A DNA stretch of 21,235 nucleotides, taken from assembly GCA_964485695.1 (NCBI GenBank), contig CAZAKZ010000101.1, positions 1 to 21,235 of the forward strand, read 5' to 3'. This stretch comes from CAZAKZ01 sp964485695 (lineage in GTDB: Bacteria; Planctomycetota; JAFGQW01). Positions 1-8,100 of this stretch are shown one piece after another. Numbering within the stretch: position 1 is the stretch's first letter; the number at the start of each line of letters is the position of its first letter. Under the pieces are notes generated by a model, which searched no databases, had not been told where the DNA came from, and saw only the letters and a list, made by a program, of their open reading frames with translations. A program made the position numbers and the translations under genes.

Positions 1-19
1 AGTCCTGGCCGGGGAGCCA
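1..19 (+). tRNA. 3' end of a tRNA, cut by the window edge
   Basis: The first 19 bases read as the end of a tRNA: 3' strand of the T stem CCTGG (4-8), 3' strand of the acceptor stem CCGGGGA (9-15), discriminator G16 and an encoded CCA (17-19). The missing 5' acceptor strand should be TCCCCGG. It lies 10 bases before tRNA-Gln, so the two probably share a transcript. The anticodon is outside the window, so identity is unknown; tRNA-Glu is a common neighbour of tRNA-Gln, but that is only a guess. Confidence 0.7.
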
Positions 20-29
20 ACTACATCTT

Positions 30-100
30 TGCCCGGTGGTCCAACGGCAGGATGTCTGGCTTTGAACCAGAAGACCCAGGTTCGAATCCTGGCCGGGCAA
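30..100 (+). tRNA. tRNA-Gln (anticodon UUG)
   Basis: This is a complete cloverleaf. The acceptor stem TGCCCGG (30-36) pairs with CCGGGCA (93-99), giving the U1-A72 pair typical of bacterial tRNA-Gln. The anticodon stem is TCTGG/CCAGA around the loop CTTTGAA, so the anticodon is TTG. The T arm is CCAGG, loop TTCGAAT, then CCTGG. The discriminator is A100. CCA is not encoded, unlike the two other tRNAs in the window, so it must be added after transcription. Confidence 0.93.
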
Positions 101-145
101 TTCGGTCTTCTTCAGATCCGGAATGAGCAGCCGGGGCGCGTCGTG

Positions 146-1114
146 CTAAACAGCTTCGATGCAGCTCGGGGGCTTGTGAGCGATGTTGTAGGTCACGCTC
201 ACTACCCCGGGCACTTCGGTTGTGATCCGGTCACCCAGGCGGGTCAGAGTCTCGAAGGAGATGTTCGTCGGCGCCCCCTTCACGGCGTCGGTGCTCTCCC
301 AGCATCGCACTTCGATCTGCTGGCCGAAATCCCGCCGGCCGTCGCGGATGCCGGTCACCTGGTCCTCGTGGAGGATGGCCAGGTACTGGAAGGCGTTCGA
401 GTCGGCCAGTTCTTCCTCGACGATCCCCGTCGCCTGGCGTACCGTCTCGATGCGCTCGGGAGTGACCTCGCCGATGACCCTTGCCGCCAGGGCCGGCCCC
501 GGGAAGGGCGGCCGCTCGCTGAGAGCCGCCGGCAGGTCCAGGGCCCGGGCGACTGCTCGCACCGCCGGCTTGCGTAGCGGGAGGATCGGCTCCACGACCC
601 GGTATCCGAAAGCCGCTTCGGGGTCGATGCCGATCTGCTCGAAGACGTTGTGCTGGCGCTTCACCCCCGCTGCCGTCTCCTCCACGTCCGTGAAGTTGGT
701 GCCCTGGAGAAGCACCCGGGCCCCGCATTCCTTGACCAGCCGGCCGAAGACATCGCGGTAAAAGACCTGGGTGATGCCCTTTTCCCGCTTTTCTTCGGGA
801 TCGGTAAGGCCCCGGAGCGCGGCAAAGAAATGCTCCTGAGCATTCACGACGTCGACCTTGACGCCGAGGTCCGCGAACCAGGCCGCGATCTGCTCGGGTT
901 CTCCGGCGCGCATCAGGCCGTTGTCGATGAAAAAGGTATGTAGCCGGTCGCCCAGCGCCCGGTGGCCAAGCACCGTCACCACGGCCGAATCCACCCCGCC
1001 CGAGAGGGCGCTGATGGCCTTCTCCTCACCGACGGCCTGCTGGATGGCTGTGATCTGCTCCTGGATGAACTGCCCGGCGTCGAGGTTTTCGAGTGTGATT
1101 TCACGAATGTCCAT
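146..1114 (-). CDS. guaA: GMP synthase ATP-pyrophosphatase subunit, stand-alone (no glutaminase domain)
   Basis: The 322-residue product matches the C-terminal half of GMP synthase, which adenylates XMP and aminates it to GMP in purine synthesis. The N-type ATP-pyrophosphatase P-loop SGGVDS is at residues 38-43, followed by a DNGLMR segment. A QGT-x-D-x-E segment, QHNV, and the PFPGPALAARVIGEVT signature come next, and the C-terminus ends in a KPPS-x-IE dimerisation tail. There is no class I glutamine amidotransferase domain: the protein starts about 37 residues before the P-loop. Length and layout resemble the archaeal GuaAb subunit (about 310 residues). The ATG has a good Shine-Dalgarno (GGGAGGG, within 1119-1126). 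No glutaminase partner lies in the window, so ammonia must come from elsewhere or directly. It converges on the tRNA genes. A divergent paralogue with another substrate is possible. Confidence 0.88.
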   Translation of the reverse strand: MDIREITLENLDAGQFIQEQITAIQQAVGEEKAISALSGGVDSAVVTVLGHRALGDRLHTFFIDNGLMRAGEPEQIAAWFADLGVKVDVVNAQEHFFAALRGLTDPEEKREKGITQVFYRDVFGRLVKECGARVLLQGTNFTDVEETAAGVKRQHNVFEQIGIDPEAAFGYRVVEPILPLRKPAVRAVARALDLPAALSERPPFPGPALAARVIGEVTPERIETVRQATGIVEEELADSNAFQYLAILHEDQVTGIRDGRRDFGQQIEVRCWESTDAVKGAPTNISFETLTRLGDRITTEVPGVVSVTYNIAHKPPSCIEAV

Positions 1115-1499
1115 GTCGCCCTCCCTTGCGATCAGAGTATGCCGGAGTCTTGCCCCCCCACAGCGCCCTTGTGCGGTGAGAGGCCCCCCGGGATGAGAAC
1201 CGGTCCCTTTGACTGGCGATGTGACGGTCTTTCTACCACACCCGGCGCTGGCGTGGAAGCGGAGTAAATCAACCAGCGGAGTAAATCAACCTGGGTGAGG
1301 ATGTAGGGGAGTGAGGTGGTTGGGCGGTTGTGTTGATGTTAGGGATAGTAAATCAACCTGGGTGAGGGGCAGTGTGAAGAAATCGAACTGGGTGGGGAAG
1401 TTAGGGAGAGGAGCGGAATGAAGAAATCAACCCGAATGAAGAAATCAACCCGGGTGAGGATGTTAGGGGTGAGGATGTTGGGGTGTTTGAAGAGAAGAT
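1115..1499. other. Non-coding stretch between guaA and tRNA-Val
   Basis: This 385-base stretch has no convincing coding frame. It holds the guaA ribosome binding site (1119-1126) and, from 1262 to 1483, a set of degenerate direct repeats listed separately. No strong promoter was recognised on the minus strand for guaA; the best AT-rich spot near 1135-1141 lacks a good -35. The G-rich plus strand (runs of GGG at 1292-1483) distinguishes the repeat part from neighbouring sequence. Confidence 0.6.
1262..1483. repeat. Degenerate direct repeats with core AAATCAACC-YGGGTGAGG
   Basis: Six related copies can be read by eye: 1262-1274 (cut short), 1278-1309, 1347-1369, 1377-1405, 1420-1440 and 1438-1469. 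The last is followed by a further half-copy of the 3' part, TGAGGATGTTGGGG (1470-1483). The full unit is roughly GAAGAAATCAACC, then CGGGTGAGG, then ATGTTAGGGG. Spacing is irregular and copies diverge, so this is not CRISPR-like. The non-coding position next to tRNA-Val suggests decayed duplications or an intergenic repeat family. Function is unknown. Confidence 0.75.
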
Positions 1500-1576
1500 T
1501 GGTGGGCGATGACGGACTTGAACCGCCGACTTCCTGCTTGTAAGGCAGGCGCTCTAGCCAGCTGAGCTAATCGCCC
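1500..1576 (-). tRNA. tRNA-Val (anticodon UAC)
   Basis: Read on the minus strand this is a full tRNA. The acceptor GGGCGAT (1576-1570) pairs with ATCGCCC (1510-1504). The D arm contains TAGCTCAGCTGG. The anticodon stem CCTGC/GCAGG encloses the loop CTTACAA, giving anticodon TAC. The T arm has GGTTCAAGTCC. The discriminator A is at 1503 and CCA is encoded (1502-1500). It stands alone between the repeat region and ugd. Confidence 0.95.
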
Positions 1577-1745
1577 ACGTGGGGTGAGATTAATTCTGGG
1601 AGGAAGGGATGTAACCCATTCTCCCACAACCGGTTCTCGGGGAATCCTCGAGGGTCGAGTTCCGAGGGGGTCCGGGTCGAAAAGTTATACCAGAGCCGGA
1701 TTGCCAATGCACGGGAATGCTGAATTCGGTCCCTGCGGGCCGGAC

Positions 1746-1774
1746 TTTACACGATATTGGAGTGGTGCTATTGT
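1746..1774 (+). promoter_or_regulatory. Candidate sigma-70-type promoter for ugd
   Basis: A -35-like TTTACA (1746-1751) and a -10-like TATTGT (1769-1774) are separated by exactly 17 bases, about 84 bases before the ugd start codon on the same strand. Each hexamer departs from consensus at two positions, so this is a moderate candidate only. Confidence 0.35.
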
Positions 1775-1857
1775 TCCACCTCCGGTGACTGGGGGTTTGC
1801 ATCGTCGATGCAATTCTATTGGGATCAATGGGTTAAACTCGCCCTGGAGTAATTTGG

Positions 1858-3165
1858 ATGAGAATCGCTGTATTTGGAACAGGGTATGTCGGCCTCGTGG
1901 TCGGGACCTGCTTTGCCGAGAGTGGGAACCAGGTGACCTGCGTGGACGTGGTCGAGGAGAAGATCGAGGCCCTGAGGCAGGGCATCATTCCGATCTATGA
2001 GCCCGGCCTCGAGGAGCTGGTGAAGCGGAACGTGGCCGAGGATCGCCTCACCTTCACCACCGACAAGGACCAGGCCGTCCAGGATACCCTCATCATTTTC
2101 CTGGCGGTGGGAACGCCCGAGGACAAGGACGGCTCGGCCGACCTGCAGTACGTGCTGGCGGCGGCTGCGGATATTGCCCGAGCCATGAACGGCTACAAGA
2201 TCATCGTTACCAAGAGCACCGTGCCGGTGGGGACGGCCGAGAAGATCCGGAAGACGATCAAGGGGCTCACGGATCACGAGTTCGACATGGCGTCCAATCC
2301 CGAGTTCCTGAAGGAGGGCGCGGCGCTGGACGATTTCCTGAAACCGGATCGCGTCGTGGTCGGAACCGACGACGTGCGCGTGGCTGAAATCATGAAGGAG
2401 CTCTACCAGCCGTTCGTGCGCACGGGCCGGCCCATCCTCTGCATGGATATTCCGAGCGCCGAGCTGACCAAGTACGCATCCAATGCCATGCTGGCCACGC
2501 GTATCAGCTTCATGAACGAGATCGCTAACCTCTGCGAGCGGATCGGGGCGGATGTGAACCGGGTGCGCGAGGGAATGGGATCGGATTCCAGAATAGGCTT
2601 CCCTTTCCTCTTTCCCGGCATCGGGTACGGCGGGTCCTGCTTCCCCAAGGACGTCAAGGCCATCATCCGGAGCGGCAAGGAGCTCGGCTGCGATCTGCAG
2701 GTGCTGGATGCTGTTGAAAAGGTAAACGCGGTCCAGAAGAGGATCATGGGCGAGAAAGTGATCAGCCACTTCGGAGGGAATGTCCGGGGCAAGACATTCG
2801 CAGTCTGGGGCCTCAGTTTCAAGCCCAAGACCGATGACATGCGCGAGGCACCGTCTCTGGAGATCATCGACGTTCTTCTGGAGAAGGGCGCCTCTGTCAA
2901 CGCCTTCGATCCGAAATCCATGCCCCTGGCCAGGAAGATCCTGGGCGACCGGGTCCGTTTCTTCGAGAAGAGCTACGACTCCCTGAACGATGCCCATGCC
3001 CTCATCGTCGCCACGGAATGGAACGAGTTCCGCCACCCGGATTTCGAAGAGATCAAGAAACGGATGAAGGATGCCGTGATCTTTGACGGCCGAAACATCT
3101 ACAACGGCGATCGGGTGCGGAAGCTCGGCTTCGCCTACTACGGCATCGGTGTCAAGCAGGGCTGA
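1858..3165 (+). CDS. ugd: UDP-glucose 6-dehydrogenase
   Basis: The 435-residue enzyme oxidises UDP-glucose to UDP-glucuronate in two NAD-dependent steps, supplying precursors for capsule, exopolysaccharide or lipopolysaccharide. The N-terminal Rossmann motif GTGYVG is at residues 7-12. The substrate-binding signature NPEFLKEG starts at residue 147, with FLKPDRVVVG after it. The catalytic cysteine lies in GYGGSCFPKD, at Cys261. The C-terminal UDP-binding domain contains WGLSFKPKTDDMREAPS. Length is normal for the bacterial family. The ATG is preceded by GGAG (1846-1849) at good spacing. It is a single-gene unit converging on the HEAT-protein gene, with only 14 bases between the stop codons. 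No polysaccharide cluster surrounds it here. UDP-mannosamine dehydrogenases are relatives, but the motifs favour UDP-glucose. Confidence 0.95.
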   Translation: MRIAVFGTGYVGLVVGTCFAESGNQVTCVDVVEEKIEALRQGIIPIYEPGLEELVKRNVAEDRLTFTTDKDQAVQDTLIIFLAVGTPEDKDGSADLQYVLAAAADIARAMNGYKIIVTKSTVPVGTAEKIRKTIKGLTDHEFDMASNPEFLKEGAALDDFLKPDRVVVGTDDVRVAEIMKELYQPFVRTGRPILCMDIPSAELTKYASNAMLATRISFMNEIANLCERIGADVNRVREGMGSDSRIGFPFLFPGIGYGGSCFPKDVKAIIRSGKELGCDLQVLDAVEKVNAVQKRIMGEKVISHFGGNVRGKTFAVWGLSFKPKTDDMREAPSLEIIDVLLEKGASVNAFDPKSMPLARKILGDRVRFFEKSYDSLNDAHALIVATEWNEFRHPDFEEIKKRMKDAVIFDGRNIYNGDRVRKLGFAYYGIGVKQG

Positions 3166-3179
3166 TTCGAGAACCCGGA

Positions 3180-4343
3180 TCAGGGGGCTTGTGAGCTCAG
3201 GAGCCGACCGATCAGGGCCTTGATCTGATCATCCTTTTCCCGGATTCCCTGAAGACGAAGGGCTTCCCGTATGCCGGGGGCCTCGAGGTGGGCGCGGAGT
3301 CCGGCCATGGCATGTCGCCGGACATACTTGTCGGTCTCGTTCTTGAGCAGGTAGAGCAGCGTTTCTCTCGCCTCCGGCGTCTTGAAGGCTTTCAATCCCA
3401 TGACGGCGAATCGCCGCACGGCCGGGGATTGCTGCCGGTCGAATACCTGGTCGATGAAGGTCTGAGCGATGCGGGGATCTTTGGTGCCTCTCCGGGCGAG
3501 GGCACGGAGGATCGACGCCCGCTCCAGATCCTCCGCGGACGCGGTGAAGAGCGTGATGAGGGTACTGGTGGCGTTCAGGTCGGGTGTTCTGCCCAGGGCA
3601 TGGATGGCAAGGCGCCGCAGCTTCCAGCTCTCGGAAGTGTCTTCCGCCACCGATTTCAACCACTCGAGAACGTCCGTGTCTCGCAGGTCGCTCTTTTTCA
3701 GGTTCTTTACGACCAGGGCCTGGATCTTCTCGTCTCCGGAGGCCAGGGCCGTGCGTTTTCCCTCCAGGGTGGCCGGGAGCCGGCGCATGGCGGCGGCGCT
3801 CTTCTCTCTGATCCGATTCTGGAGATCGGCAATCAGTGTCTGGTCTTTGGAGTCGAGAACCGCCTGAAAGACGAAGGGCCGGAGGCGGCCGAGGCCGGTG
3901 GAAGCCTCGAACATCAGGTGCAGCACCCTGGCTGCGCTGTCGCGGTTCGCCGCGAGATGGTCCGCAAGGTCGAGGACGGCCTCCTTTGGAACCGTACCCA
4001 TCGCGGCCAGGCGTTCCCGCATCTCGGCCAGGAGGCTGACCAGTTCCGGATCCAGGGGTGCTGGATTTTCAGGAACCGGCGGGATCTTTCCGGCCGGGTC
4101 GGCCTGAACGGAAGGAACCCTTGCTGCCGGGGTTTGGGTAGCAAGGGGATGAGGAGTCTGGTTGACGGTCGCAACCGGAAGGACCGGCTCCGGAGGAGAG
4201 CCTGGGTTCGCATCCGGCTCGGGCGAGGCAGGGCGGATCGGTTCCGCCAGCAGGGGTTCGCTCACGTCAGCCCCGCCTCCGAGGCCGATGGCAAGGAACC
4301 CGAACAGGGCGGAGACGGCAATCAGGATCAGCCAGCCTCGCAC
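3180..4343 (-). CDS. Membrane-anchored or exported HEAT-repeat protein
   Basis: The 387-residue protein starts with a hydrophobic segment (residues 4-23) preceded by a single Arg, suiting a signal anchor or signal peptide. A Pro/Ala-rich low-complexity linker follows (about 27-95), then alpha-helical repeats to the end. HEAT-like helix pairs are clearest from about 245, where units such as RRLAIHALGR, ERASILRALARRG, VRRFAVMGLKAF and VRRHAMAGLRAHL recur at roughly 30-35 residue steps. HEAT arrays are protein-binding scaffolds, and no catalytic motif is seen. The start is GTG with GGGAG eight bases upstream. It follows the small exported protein by 18 bases, so the two are probably cotranscribed. 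The layout recalls the HEAT part of the 1159-residue anti-sigma protein upstream, hinting at a related role at the envelope (inference). Confidence 0.8.
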   Translation of the reverse strand: MRGWLILIAVSALFGFLAIGLGGGADVSEPLLAEPIRPASPEPDANPGSPPEPVLPVATVNQTPHPLATQTPAARVPSVQADPAGKIPPVPENPAPLDPELVSLLAEMRERLAAMGTVPKEAVLDLADHLAANRDSAARVLHLMFEASTGLGRLRPFVFQAVLDSKDQTLIADLQNRIREKSAAAMRRLPATLEGKRTALASGDEKIQALVVKNLKKSDLRDTDVLEWLKSVAEDTSESWKLRRLAIHALGRTPDLNATSTLITLFTASAEDLERASILRALARRGTKDPRIAQTFIDQVFDRQQSPAVRRFAVMGLKAFKTPEARETLLYLLKNETDKYVRRHAMAGLRAHLEAPGIREALRLQGIREKDDQIKALIGRLLSSQAP

Positions 4344-4361
4344 GGTTCTCGCTCCCGAAGA

Positions 4362-4751
4362 TCAGGTAAGATTGATGTCTTTGCTAGTAGTTCTACCAAG
4401 GCTGTCCGTTGCGGTGACCGTCAGGGGGCCACTAGCGTTCTCGGGAATGTGGAACAGAGCGTCCAGCTTGAAGAGGGGGTTCCCCTCCTCGTCCGTGGTC
4501 TCCTCCTCCGTAGGACCGCCGGGTTCGTCGGAGTCGAACAGGACTGTTCCATAAACATCCTTGATGACGATACGGAGCCCCCCGCAATCGGAAGTGGCGC
4601 CGACGGCAATGTCGGTTCCTGCGGAAGCGCTGTCCGGCGCCGAGATCGTGGGATACCCGGTGAACAGGGCCGCGCACGTGAATCCGAGGGCGGTCAGAGC
4701 CAGCCCGACACACAGGGCCGTGGTGAATAACTTCTTGGTCTTTACGGACAT
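4362..4751 (-). CDS. Small exported protein with an Ig-like beta domain, function unknown
   Basis: This is 129 residues from the ATG at 4751, chosen over a longer frame because a very purine-rich ribosome binding site (GGAAGGGGAAGGG) precedes it and a basic-hydrophobic N-terminus follows. Residues 1-30 (KTKK, then a hydrophobic stretch) look like a signal peptide or anchor. Cys26 is near the expected cleavage region, but the residues before it do not form a convincing lipobox. The rest alternates beta-like strands ending in a TVTATDSLGRTTSKDI segment, as in bacterial Ig-like domains, with an acidic insert around residues 75-90 (PTEEETTDEEG). No family was recognised with certainty. It lies 18 bases ahead of the HEAT-protein gene and may be its exported partner. 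Confidence 0.65.
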   Translation of the reverse strand: MSVKTKKLFTTALCVGLALTALGFTCAALFTGYPTISAPDSASAGTDIAVGATSDCGGLRIVIKDVYGTVLFDSDEPGGPTEEETTDEEGNPLFKLDALFHIPENASGPLTVTATDSLGRTTSKDINLT

Positions 4752-4831
4752 GAATCCCTTCCCCTTCCAGAGAGACACTACGTACCGATTCCCATGCTGT
4801 TGCAGGAGCAGTCGTTCGCGCCGGAGTGAGG

Positions 4832-4860
4832 TGTTCTGGATCGTCTGCACTGTTCTGGAT
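4832..4860. repeat. 10-bp direct repeat, 19 bp apart
   Basis: TGTTCTGGAT occurs exactly twice, at 4832-4841 and 4851-4860, with starts 19 bases apart, close to two helical turns. It sits about 80-110 bases before the start of the small exported protein gene, the distance expected of an activator or promoter element on the minus strand (ATCCAGAACA twice). Function is inferred from position only. Confidence 0.5.
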
Positions 4861-5080
4861 TTATCGGCCGGGTGCAGGGGTCGCATGAGCGAAAAAGGCT
4901 CGTGCCTTGCCCGGCAACGCGAGTGAAGGAAGGGGAGGTGCGGGCCTGAATCCTCTCAGCGGGAGGGGAGATCGGGCCGGGTGCAGAACGAGACAATGGA
5001 GTTATGAGGGGAGGGAAATGCTTGCGGCCCGGAAGTCGAATGGCTCCACGGACATGGGAAAGGAAAGGATTTCCGGGGCA

Positions 5081-5101
5081 AGGAAGAGGCCGGTAACGGC
5101 C
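5081..5101 (-). terminator. Weak candidate terminator after the anti-sigma/HEAT gene
   Basis: On the minus strand GGCCG-TTAC-CGGCC forms a 5-bp hairpin just after the stop codon at 5108, followed by the pyrimidine-rich TCTTCCTT. The T run is interrupted, so efficiency would be low. Confidence 0.3.
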
Positions 5102-5107
5102 CCGGGC

Positions 5108-8100
5108 CTACGACCTCGAGAGGATCAGGGGCAAGGGCCGGGGGAGGATCTTATCGAGATCGAGATCCTCGAAGGATTTTCGAATTATTTCGAGGCGCCG
5201 GTCGAGATCGCCCCCGGTGATCTCGGGTTGATACCCGGCCATGGAGCCCTGGTGGATGCGGGATAGGGTTCCGGCCGCGGCCTTGCGGACCTCCCGGGAC
5301 GGGTCCCTGAGCTTGTCGATGAGCACCGGCACCAGGCACCGGTCCAGCACGGCCCGGGCGTCGAGGGCCGCGGCTTTGCGCGCGGCCGGGCTCGAGCTCC
5401 AGAGGCCCCACCGCACCCGGCGCACGCGGCCGATCCACCGGGCCTCGAAGGCTTCGAGGGAAGTCGTGCTTCCGGCGGCCGGGAACAGGGGGTGCTCGGT
5501 GGACCGGTCTCCGAGGCGGTGTACGCCCGGAAGCGCATATCCGTTGACGAACCGGGACACGCCCGCCCTGAAGGCTGCTGGAAGGGTGCGGGCCGGGTCG
5601 GCCAGAAGCTCTTGAAGTTCCTTGAAGCGTGTGGTTCCGGCGTATCGCGCCAGCGCCCGCCTCCGGGCCGGGGTGGCCTGCACCACCAGGGCGTTCAGGG
5701 CGTCAATGGCTGGGGTGCGGTCGTGGTCCACCAGGGCAAAGGCCAGGGCAAACCGGGTCCAGGGATCCTTCTCGCCCTGCCACCAGGCCCGGACCTCCCC
5801 CACAACACCGGCTGGGGCACCCTGGAGGAAGTGTTTAGCGATCTGCAGCCGGACAGCGGTGTTCGGGCTCTGTCTGAATTGGACGAGTACGGGAGCCGCG
5901 CCCTCCGGGCCGAGGGCCCGGTAGATCTCGGTCACGGCCTCCACGGCGTGGAGGCCGTCCCTTGCGATGAGGCGGGTGAAGACCGGGAGCATCTCCCGGG
6001 TCGCGCCCGCGCGCAGGGTTGCCCGGGCCAGGTCGAATGTCGTCTTATCTTTCACTCCCGGATCCCGCTCAACACGGGCCTTGAACCGGGCCAGGAGGTC
6101 GGGGATCGCGATCCCCGCGCTTCGACCGAAAGAGGCCAAGGTGTTTGCAGTAGCCTGTACGATTCTCGAATCCTTGTTGTTCAGCAATCTACGTAGAATG
6201 GGAATCGATGTAGTGAGGCCGTAAACTCGAAGTTGTCCAATGATATGGATGCTTTCATCAGCCAGTGCGGTTTCGAGGCGCTGGAGGAGGAACGCCAGGG
6301 CTTCCTCGGAGGAAAGCTGCTTTGTGATGAGGCCTGTGAGGGCGGTTTTCACATCGAGCCAGGTCAGCCGATCCAGGGCGGTCTTGAGTAATCCGATCTC
6401 GCCACGGGTCAGGTTCGCGCCGCGCCCGACAACGGAGTGCAGGGCCTTGGAGGCGGCCGAGACGATATCCTTGCGGCCGTCATCCAGGCGCTCGAGTAGC
6501 CAGCCATTGTCTTTCCCTGAGGCAACCAATCCGAAGAGCCGGACCAGGGCGGCCAGGGCCTGGACCGGAGCCACGGCCTCTGAATCCAGGGTCGCAAAGA
6601 AGTACCGGATGTCGGAGGCGGTCACCTTGTCCTCGAGCCGTGCCAGGCCGTTCACGGCCATGGCCCGGGTTCTGTCGGGGTTTTGCTGGTTGTAGAGAAT
6701 GCGCTCCAGGTCATGCCGGGCCACAGCACACCGGCTGGACAGGGCGCGGACCGCCATGGTGCGCTCGTTTTCCCCGGCATTCTGGTCAAATGCAATGGCG
6801 CGGATCCGGTCCTGGATTCCCGTATCCAGGAGAGCCTTGGATTTCTTGTTTCGGGCGATCAGTTCCAGGGCGATGGTGCGGATTCTCGCGTCCGGGTCCT
6901 GGAGGGCCTTCAGGCAATACGCCTCCGCCTCGGGTCCCCGGATTGCGGCCAGCAGGCTCATGGCCTGGTACCGCACCTCGGCGTCCCGGTCGAGATCAAC
7001 GAGGCACTCTCCAGCTTTCTTCAGGGCGTCGGGGTTGGCGAGGAGGATGGCGTCCTTCAGATTCCAGAGCGCTGCCAGCGTGGTCCGTTGCTCGTGATCC
7101 CGGGCCAGGGCCACGTGTTGGTCCGGGTCGATGGGATGAGACAGCCGGGCCAGGGAATCCGCGGCCTGGTGCTGGAGGGCCGGGTCCTTCTCGTCCTCCA
7201 CGATCTGATGGAGCCGGGTCACGGCATCCTGGTGGCCGAGGACACCCAGACCCCGGATGGCCTGGTTCTTCACCTCCGCATTCTCGTCCTGCAGGAGCGA
7301 AAGCAGCTCCGGCACGGCCCCGGATGGACGGGTGCGTATGACGGCCTGAACCAGAGCGGCCCGGAACGCCGGCACACGCTTCGAGGCCCCGGGTTCCTCT
7401 TTCATGGCCCCGGCGACGATGGTCCGGTATCCGAGGCGGCCGGCGGTATGGATGGCGTGAACGGCTTCCAGGGCGGAGCCGGACGCCAGTGTCCGGGGCA
7501 GACTCGAGGAGAGCCGCATGCCCTTCTCGGGGATCCACCCGGTCCCGGCGTCTTTTCCTTTCCGGCCCAGGGTCTCGATGGAACGGCCCAGGGCTAATTT
7601 TTCCGTCTCCCCCAGGGCGTACGGAGGGGCGCCCGGAATCAAGGTCCGGGCCTCTCCGGCGTTCACCTGGAACTCCTCGCCGTTTCTCTTGATCCTGGCG
7701 GTGCCCCGGAGGGTCCAGACCACGAGCTCTCCCGAGGCGGAGCGAGGTGCTGCAGAACCTGCGAGGCAGTCGTCGGGCCGGTGGACACCCAGGAAGTACT
7801 CGCCTTCCCCGACTTCCACCGCAGCGAACGGGGTTTCCAGGACCCAGGGGCCCCGGTTCGAACTTCGCAACAGCACGATACCGGCTGCTACGCGGGACCC
7901 CACCGCGAGCTGTTCCACGAGACTGTCGCCGCCCACGTGCAGCATGGCCTCATCAGCCAGCTTCACGTGGGCGTGGTTGTGTGGAAACACGTAAACCGAA
8001 TCACCGGTTGTGAGGTTGAAATTTCCGGTGACGGGGGTCCAGTCCGTGGATTCAGCGTTCTGCCAGACTACCGAGGGGCTCCAGTAATTCAGTTCGGGGG

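Larger units (their letters stand above)
4752..5107. other. Non-coding stretch between the anti-sigma/HEAT gene and the small exported protein
   Basis: These 356 bases contain no credible gene. They hold a weak terminator hairpin after the 1159-residue gene (5081-5101), a spaced direct repeat (4832-4860), and the ribosome binding site of the gene starting at 4751. No sigma-70-like promoter was recognised on the minus strand. The length suggests that the two downstream genes have their own promoter, perhaps one read by an alternative sigma factor. Confidence 0.55.

Noticed and set aside
1209..1237. Plus-strand promoter with TTGACT
   Set aside because: The -35-like hexamer is good, but the sequence 17 bases later (TCTACC) is a poor -10, and no plus-strand gene follows before the opposing tRNA-Val.
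1262..1483. CRISPR array
   Set aside because: Repeats are degenerate and irregularly spaced without uniform spacers, and no cas genes are near.
1825..3036. 403-residue open frame on the minus strand
   Set aside because: It is antisense to ugd, which carries all catalytic motifs.
4672..4680. Lipobox in the small exported protein
   Set aside because: Cys26 follows a hydrophobic stretch, but the preceding residues GFT do not fit the usual small-residue pattern before a lipidated cysteine.
6683..7597. 304-residue open frame on the plus strand
   Set aside because: It is antisense to the HEAT array of the anti-sigma protein; low-complexity Gly/Arg/Pro product.
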